From assembly GCF_048751585.1 (NCBI RefSeq), contig NZ_JAZHOB010000004.1, forward strand, positions 1-64,000: a stretch of DNA of 64,000 bases, given 5' to 3'. The translations under genes and the position numbers were made by a program. Every line of letters begins with the position of its first letter. Position 1 is the first letter of the stretch. Positions 59,307 through 64,000 of this stretch are shown in pieces. This stretch comes from G025836975 sp048751585. Its GTDB lineage: Bacteria; Pseudomonadota; Gammaproteobacteria; Burkholderiales; Burkholderiaceae_B. The notes beneath the pieces are model-generated. The model had not been told where the DNA came from. It searched no databases and saw nothing but the letters and a program-made list of their open reading frames with translations.

Positions 59307-60065
59307 ATGGCAACACTGATCCGTCCATCTCTTTCTCTTCAGCGGCCCAAAAGCCTGGCAGCCCAGCTGGCCAAGGACTTAAGCGACCGCATCGCCCGGG
59401 GCGAGTTGAAGCCAGGCGATAAGCTCCCCAGCGAACACGAGATGGTCGCCTCCTACGGCGTCAGCAGGACCGTTGTGCGCGAAGCCGTTTCCAGCCTTAA
59501 AAGCGCCGGACTGGCATCGGCCCGGCAAGGTGTGGGCGTGTTCGTCCTGGACGCCTCGTCCATCGCGCCATTTCGTATCGACCCCGAGGAGCTGGACACT
59601 GTCAAGGAAATCATCAGCTTGCTCGAGCTGCGCACCAGCCTCGAATCCGAGGCCGCCGCGCTGGCGGCGGAACGCCGCAGCGCCGCGCAACTTGAACGTT
59701 TGCGCCAGGCGCTGGAACTGATGGGCCGCGCCGTCGATACGCAGCAGGACGGCGTCGATGCGGATTTCAGCTTTCATCAAGAAATCGCGCAGGCCACCAA
59801 TAATCGCTATTTCATTGAATTGTTCGCTTATCTGGGCATGATGGCCATTCCGCGATCGCGTATCGGCATGTATAAAAGCGACATTGCCGCACGAAACGCC
59901 TATCTGAAAAAAGTGGATCTGGAACACCACGCCATTTTTCAGGCCATAGCCGAAAAAAATGCGGAGGCCGCGCGCCTTGCCATGCATAGGCATCTGAGCA
60001 ATAGCCGCGACCGGCTCAAGCGTGCCTCCGAAACAGCGTCCGGCTTGGGGACACATAAGACATAA
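59307..60065 (+). CDS. GntR-family regulator, FCD (FadR) subfamily
   Basis: About 252 residues. The winged helix (about 20-75) contains LAKDLSDRIARGELKPGDKLPSEHEMVASYGVSRTVVREAVSSLKSAGLASARQGVGVFV, typical of GntR. The all-helical FCD domain follows, with metal-binding positions plausible in DFSFHQEIAQATNN and later LEHHAIFQAI. FCD regulators sense organic or sugar acids. ATG 59307 is preferred over 59280 because the only good promoter places the transcript start after 59280. The probable operator is in front of the adjacent Bug gene. Confidence 0.92.
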   Translation: MATLIRPSLSLQRPKSLAAQLAKDLSDRIARGELKPGDKLPSEHEMVASYGVSRTVVREAVSSLKSAGLASARQGVGVFVLDASSIAPFRIDPEELDTVKEIISLLELRTSLESEAAALAAERRSAAQLERLRQALELMGRAVDTQQDGVDADFSFHQEIAQATNNRYFIELFAYLGMMAIPRSRIGMYKSDIAARNAYLKKVDLEHHAIFQAIAEKNAEAARLAMHRHLSNSRDRLKRASETASGLGTHKT

Positions 60066-60100
60066 AAGGCGAAAATTTTTCGAAAAGCTCATAATTTCTC

Positions 60101-60129
60101 TTGTACGACAACTGACAAGTAGATATGAT
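60101..60129 (+). promoter_or_regulatory. GntR operator overlapping the promoter of the Bug gene
   Basis: TTGTACGACAA (60101-60111) is a perfect dyad that fits the FCD-type GntR consensus TNGTNNNACNA. Its left part doubles as a weak -35 (TTGTAC), 17 bp from a -10 TATGAT (60124-60129). Binding here would block RNA polymerase, so repression relieved by the ligand is the simple model. Confidence 0.65.
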
Positions 60130-60199
60130 GAACGCACGCAATAAAAATTCGATCACCCCATAAGGAAGCGGCGCCCTGGGCGCTGTCGAGGAGATAATC

Positions 60200-61183
60200 A
60201 TGAAAACCTTCGTCAAAACAGCCATCGCGGCCTGCTGCATCGCCGTATTCGGCGCGCCTGCGCTGGCCCAGTCCGGCGCTGCAAACTATCCCGATAAACC
60301 CATCAAGCTGATTGTGCCCTTCCCCGCGGGCGGCACATCGGACGTGCTGGGCCGATTGGTGGGCGATAAGCTCGGTCAGGCGCTGGGACAGACTGTTGTG
60401 GTGGAAAATCGCGCCGGCGCCAATGGCAATATAGGCGCCGACTATGTCGTGCGCTCCGCGGCCGACGGCTATACCTTGCTGCTGGTCGACTTGGGCAACC
60501 TGAGCATCAGCCCCAGCGTCTATCCCAATATGCCCTTCGATCCCATCAAGGATCTGGCACCGGTTTCCATGCTGGCCTATTCGCCTCACTTGCTGGTGAC
60601 CACCAACGCCCTGCCGGTCAAGACCCAAGAGGAACTCGTCGCTTACGCCAAGGCAAAGAAAGGCGCAATGAACTTCGCCGCCGCTGCCGGCATAGGCAGC
60701 GCGCCGCATATGGCCGGTGTGCTTTTCGCCCAGAAAACCGGCGTGGAGTGGGGCTATATACCCTATAAAGGCGGCGCCCAGGCACTCACCGACCTGATCG
60801 GCGGCCAAGTCGACGCCACCACCAACGGCATGGTTGCCACTTATCCGCATGTCAAGAGCGGCAAGATCAAGCTGCTGGCCGTGACCAGCAGCAAGCGCTT
60901 GCCTCAATTGCCCGACGTGCCGACCGTCAGCGAAATGATTCCCGGCTTCGTTACTGGAAGCTGGCAAGGCGTGCTGGCTCCCGCGGGAACGCCCAAGCCC
61001 GTCGTCGACAAGTTGAACACCGAAATGGCCAAGATCATGAAGATGCCCGATGTCCAGGCAAAATTGGAAACCCTGGGAGCCCAGCCGATCGAAATGACGC
61101 CGGACGAGTTTGGCGGCTGGTTGAAGACGCAAGTGGCCGACTGGGCCAAGGTGGTGAAGGATGCAGGCATAAAGCTGGAATAA
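60200..61183 (+). CDS. Bug-family (TctC-type) periplasmic receptor
   Basis: 327 residues with a signal peptide ending in ALAQ. Motifs IKLIVPFPAGGTSDVLGRLVGDKLGQALGQTVVVENRAGANGNIGADYVVRSAADGYTLLLV and PYKGGAQALTDLIGGQVDATTNGM are clear, as is LPDVPTVSEMIPGFVTGSWQGVLAPAGTP. GAGGAGA precedes the ATG. It has its own promoter with a GntR-type operator and is followed by a hairpin, so it is an independently controlled orphan receptor. It is a candidate partner for the TctBA permease lacking TctC, but that cannot be told from the sequence. Confidence 0.94.
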   Translation: MKTFVKTAIAACCIAVFGAPALAQSGAANYPDKPIKLIVPFPAGGTSDVLGRLVGDKLGQALGQTVVVENRAGANGNIGADYVVRSAADGYTLLLVDLGNLSISPSVYPNMPFDPIKDLAPVSMLAYSPHLLVTTNALPVKTQEELVAYAKAKKGAMNFAAAAGIGSAPHMAGVLFAQKTGVEWGYIPYKGGAQALTDLIGGQVDATTNGMVATYPHVKSGKIKLLAVTSSKRLPQLPDVPTVSEMIPGFVTGSWQGVLAPAGTPKPVVDKLNTEMAKIMKMPDVQAKLETLGAQPIEMTPDEFGGWLKTQVADWAKVVKDAGIKLE

Positions 61184-61220
61184 AATCCCGCTCCCTGGCG
61201 CCGCCATGGGCCACATAAAG

Positions 61221-61244
61221 CGCGGGCCTGTTTAAGGGCCCGCG
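61221..61244 (+). terminator. Hairpin after the Bug gene
   Basis: CGCGGGCC and GGCCCGCG form a perfect 8-bp stem around an eight-base loop, followed by TTTGCGTT. It is positioned about 38 bases after the Bug stop. The T tract is interrupted, so it is a moderate-strength terminator. Confidence 0.65.
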
Positions 61245-61452
61245 TTTGCGTTGCGGCGCCAAACGCATCACGCTCCGGCGATGCTTTTCAGCGCCTGTGT
61301 TGTGTGCCGGCCCCGGATTCAATACAAAACCATTACAAAACCGCCCTGGAAGGCGGCAAATATTTCAGCGCGCTGCAAAAACGCTTTACGTCCTTGTCCA
61401 TATAAACCTGCATGGCTACTCTGGCTTCATCGACCATCAACAGGAGTTCGCC

Positions 61453-61785
61453 ATGAAGCTACAGCGCAACGTCGCCCGCATCGCCGCCATTGGCCTGATG
61501 TCGCTGGCCGCCGCCGGCTGCGCCACTCATTACGATCGAAAAACCAATAACACCCTGCTCGGAGCCGGGCTGGGCGCCGCAACCGGAGCGGTATTTTCGG
61601 GCGGCGACCCTCTTTACACCCTGGGCGGCGCCGCGGCGGGCGGCGTGCTTGGCAACATACTGACCGAAGACCGGAGCGACCGTCGGGGACGCGATTGGGA
61701 CAGGAAACAACGATCGTCCCGTCAAAAATCATACGATCGCGACAGCCGGCGCTGGGACGATCGCCATGACCGCCGGCGCCGCTGA
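61453..61785 (+). CDS. Glycine-zipper lipoprotein
   Basis: 110 residues. The signal peptide carries a lipobox (SLAAAGCATHY, Cys at about 23). Two glycine-zipper segments follow (LLGAGLGAATGAVF and LGGAAAGGVLGNIL), then a highly charged C-terminus rich in Asp and Arg (RSDRRGRDWDRK). It resembles small outer-membrane lipoproteins of the osmotically inducible, SlyB/OsmB-like kind. The ATG follows CAGGAG. The charged tail is probably disordered. Function is unknown. Confidence 0.8.
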   Translation: MKLQRNVARIAAIGLMSLAAAGCATHYDRKTNNTLLGAGLGAATGAVFSGGDPLYTLGGAAAGGVLGNILTEDRSDRRGRDWDRKQRSSRQKSYDRDSRRWDDRHDRRRR

Positions 61786-61892
61786 TCTTATGCCGTAAAA
61801 CCTTGGCCGGCGATCCGCCATGTTAATCTACGGCCTCGGCGCGCCTTTGCGGAAAAGGCTGCCCGGATCCCGCCGGCCATTTGGTTATTCGC

Positions 61893-63083
61893 ATGAGCTT
61901 CGACCCCCTTGTATCCCTATTGGCGGCGATCGGCATGCTCCTTATCGGGGCGCTGGTCAACCGCAAAATTTCTTTCCTGTCCCGCTACAACATACCGGAT
62001 CCCATCACCGGCGGCCTGCTCTTTGCGATATTGGCGTCCATAGCGTTGGCCGCCGCCGATTTCAAGATAACGTTCGACCAGCCCATCAAGCCCATTTTCC
62101 TGCTGATGTTTTTCAGCGGCGTCGGCTTGTGCGCCGATCTGCGGATGCTAAAGCGCGGCGGCAAGGCCTTGCTTGTTTTCCTGGTACTGCTGCTGCCTTT
62201 TATCGTGCTGCAAAACGCAGTGGGCGTGACCTTGGCGAAGCTGCTGGACCTGCACCCCATCTTCGGCCTGGTGGCCGGCTCGATCACCTTGGTGGGGGGC
62301 CACGGCACAGGCGCCGCTTACGCGGATCGCTTCGCCGAAGTAAACAATCTGCAAATGGTCATGGATCTGACCATGACGGTGGCCACCATCGGACTGATTG
62401 TGGGCGGGCTGATCGGCGGCCCCATCGCGCAATACCTGATCAAGCGCCATAGATTGCGCTCATCCGCTGAAGAAGCCGCTGAATCGCATGAGTTCAATGA
62501 ACCCGCCGCACCCTTGGACACCATCTCGGCCCTGACCGCCCTGGCGGGCATATTTGCCGCCCTGATTGCCGGCCAGTCGCTGGCCAGCCACTTCTCTGGT
62601 GGATCGGTCACCATCCCGGCATTCCTGTGGTGCATGCTTATCGGCATTGCCATCCGCAATCTGCTGCCCTTCATAGGCGTCCGGTTCGATGATCGCGCGG
62701 CGGAACTGATAGCGAACGTTTCCCTGTCGCTATTCCTGGTCATGACCATGATGACCTTGAATCTGGTCGAAGTCGCGCTATCCGCCGGCCCATTCCTGGC
62801 CATCATCCTGGCCCAGGTCGTCGTGATCTTCCTGTATGTCGTTTTCGTATGCTTCCGCTTCATGGGCCGCGATTATGAGGCGGCCGTCACGTCGGCGGCC
62901 TTTATCGGCTTCAACATGGGATCGACGGCAACCGCCATGGCCAATATGCAGGCCATTACATCCAGGCATGGCCCCGCTCCCACCAGTTACCTGATTGCAC
63001 CTTTGGCTGGAGCTTTCTTTGTGGACATCATGAATGCATTCATCCTGACCGCAATGCTGGCCCTGCCCTTTATCGGAGGCTGA
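61893..63083 (+). CDS. GltS-type sodium/glutamate symporter family permease
   Basis: 396 residues with about ten membrane spans. The two-repeat GltS pattern is clear: NRKISFLSRYNIPDPITGGLLFAI in the first half, the substrate/cation region VAGSITLVGGHGTGAAYADRF, and in the second half AAVTSAAFIGFNMGSTATAMANMQAI. ATG 61893 is preferred to the TTG at 61881. The gene is followed after two bases by a TAXI-type binding lipoprotein, so here the permease probably works with a membrane-anchored receptor rather than alone. The true substrate may not be glutamate. Confidence 0.93.
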   Translation: MSFDPLVSLLAAIGMLLIGALVNRKISFLSRYNIPDPITGGLLFAILASIALAAADFKITFDQPIKPIFLLMFFSGVGLCADLRMLKRGGKALLVFLVLLLPFIVLQNAVGVTLAKLLDLHPIFGLVAGSITLVGGHGTGAAYADRFAEVNNLQMVMDLTMTVATIGLIVGGLIGGPIAQYLIKRHRLRSSAEEAAESHEFNEPAAPLDTISALTALAGIFAALIAGQSLASHFSGGSVTIPAFLWCMLIGIAIRNLLPFIGVRFDDRAAELIANVSLSLFLVMTMMTLNLVEVALSAGPFLAIILAQVVVIFLYVVFVCFRFMGRDYEAAVTSAAFIGFNMGSTATAMANMQAITSRHGPAPTSYLIAPLAGAFFVDIMNAFILTAMLALPFIGG

Positions 63084-63085
63084 CG

Positions 63086-64000
63086 ATGCGGGCCGTTCTT
63101 GCTTGTCTGTTTCTTTTGTTCCTGGCCGCATGCGGCGCCGGTCCCGATACCGACACCTTGCGCGCGGATGTGGCCAAGCGGCTCGAGCTGGCTTTACCCA
63201 ATAACGCCGTCGAGCTCGCCAGCCTGGAGCGGCGCGGCTCCCAGGCCGACACCAAGGCTCCCGTCGGTGAAGATCGCCGGACCATCTACTTTGACGCCGA
63301 ACTCCGGCTCAAGCGAGATATCGACTTCGGCGCATGGAACGCCCCTGGTATCGCGGGACTCATCTCGGCGCTCGGCGCCGGCCCGAAAGGCATAGAGGGG
63401 ATACGGTCGGGAGGGAACCGGGCGGGAGACCTGATAAGCGCCCACGGCATCGCCGTGTACCGCCAGGACGATGGGCAGTGGACGCCCGTTATGCCGGCCG
63501 GCTACCAGCCCCCTGTCGCGCCCGGATACGCCACGGGCGAAGGCCAAGGCACGGGCGCCATCCTTAGCGCCCTGCGCAAAGTGGTGGATGCCTTTCCCCG
63601 GGACAGCTCGCCGGCACAGCATGCCGCCATCGGAGAAGAACTCGCCGCCGCGCAGGCCAGCATACGGGCGCGGCTGGCCCGCATAGCAAATGGCTACGCC
63701 ATCGCGGCGGGGGCCGAACATGGGCAATATCTGCGTCTGGCGCGTGCGCTGTCGCATGAACAGGACTCACGCATCGTGCCGCTGATTACGCACGGCGGTG
63801 AAGAGAATCTACAGCTGCTGCGTTCGGGCAAGGCCTCGGTCGCGCTGGCACAGGGAGACGCCGCCCTGGATGCCTACCAGGGAACGAATGCATTTCAGGA
63901 CCAGGGGCCTTATTCCGCCCTGTGCGCCATTGCCAGCCTGTACCCCGAGCCCATGCATATCCTGGTCAGAGCCGATGGCAAGCTGGCATCGGTTGCCGAC
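63086..64000 (+). CDS. TAXI-type binding lipoprotein, partial at window end
   Basis: At least 305 residues; the frame is still open at the window end. The signal peptide ends in a lipobox, FLAAC with Cys16. About 185 residues of unrecognised sequence follow, then from about 203 the TAXI fold: YAIAAGAEHGQYLRLARAL, VPLITHGGEENLQLLRSGKASVALAQGDAALDAYQ, AIASLYPEPMHILVRADGKLASVAD. TAXI proteins normally serve TRAP permeases; this one starts two bases after a GltS-type permease gene. It is membrane anchored and carries an N-terminal extension. The C-terminal lobe is missing from the window. Confidence 0.88.
   Translation, partial: MRAVLACLFLLFLAACGAGPDTDTLRADVAKRLELALPNNAVELASLERRGSQADTKAPVGEDRRTIYFDAELRLKRDIDFGAWNAPGIAGLISALGAGPKGIEGIRSGGNRAGDLISAHGIAVYRQDDGQWTPVMPAGYQPPVAPGYATGEGQGTGAILSALRKVVDAFPRDSSPAQHAAIGEELAAAQASIRARLARIANGYAIAAGAEHGQYLRLARALSHEQDSRIVPLITHGGEENLQLLRSGKASVALAQGDAALDAYQGTNAFQDQGPYSALCAIASLYPEPMHILVRADGKLASVAD

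Noticed and set aside
1..64000. CRISPR array, prophage, insertion sequence or integron
   Set aside because: No spaced direct repeats, transposase, integrase or phage structural motifs were seen.

Overview
This window is GC-rich chromosomal DNA of a betaproteobacterium, most likely family Alcaligenaceae (Bordetella / Achromobacter / Pusillimonas relatives). The reasons are three Bug-type (TctC family) tripartite-transporter receptors plus TctA/TctB, an unusually high density of solute-binding proteins of six families, a ybgC-tolQRAB-pal-cpoB block, and a zapA-6S RNA arrangement. I see no phage, insertion sequence, CRISPR array, rRNA or tRNA.

Layout. 1-817 has no convincing gene. 818-2557 holds an Lrp/AsnC regulator divergent from 4-hydroxyphenylpyruvate dioxygenase (tyrosine catabolism). 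2650-7092 is housekeeping: a nucleoside-recognition membrane protein, msrA, a small cytochrome c, lgt, a SIMPL protein, a 6S RNA gene that no ORF covers, zapA and a ZapB-like coiled coil. 7429-13192 carries tctBA without tctC, a hydroxyisobutyrate-dehydrogenase-like enzyme, and an rppH-tctD-tctE operon. 13258-20515 is proS and the Tol-Pal envelope block. A FecCD permease, its ATPase and an alpha/beta hydrolase continue directly from cpoB (20515-23188). Next come a periplasmic copper chaperone, a DUF2946-like protein, a thioesterase and a MATE exporter (23194-26212).

26162-42497 is catabolic and transport territory. It contains a LysR gene divergent from an HMG-CoA-lyase / family III CoA-transferase / Bug / aldo-keto reductase cluster, a complete BMP-type nucleoside ABC importer, YqaE and MgtC proteins, and an IclR gene divergent from an acyl-CoA ligase / enoyl-CoA hydratase / SDR / orphan LivK-like receptor operon. 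42556-48202 holds an AsmA protein, meso-diaminopimelate dehydrogenase and ahpF-ahpC. ahpC has a readable OxyR operator and sigma70 promoter. 48406-51975 is a complete DctMQP TRAP transporter.

52382-64000 begins with small transporters, then a sugar-acid-like operon (MR/MLE dehydratase, DHDPS-family lyase, Bug) divergent from a LysR gene. It continues with a GntR/FCD regulator whose probable operator overlaps the promoter of the next Bug gene, and a glycine-zipper lipoprotein. The window ends with a GltS-type permease followed two bases later by a TAXI-type binding lipoprotein that runs off the edge. This GltS-TAXI pair is the most unusual arrangement here: a secondary permease of the wrong family paired with a membrane-anchored binding protein.

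All calls come from reading the sequence and its translations by eye; no database search was run. Start codons were adjusted where a ribosome-binding site or promoter argued for it.
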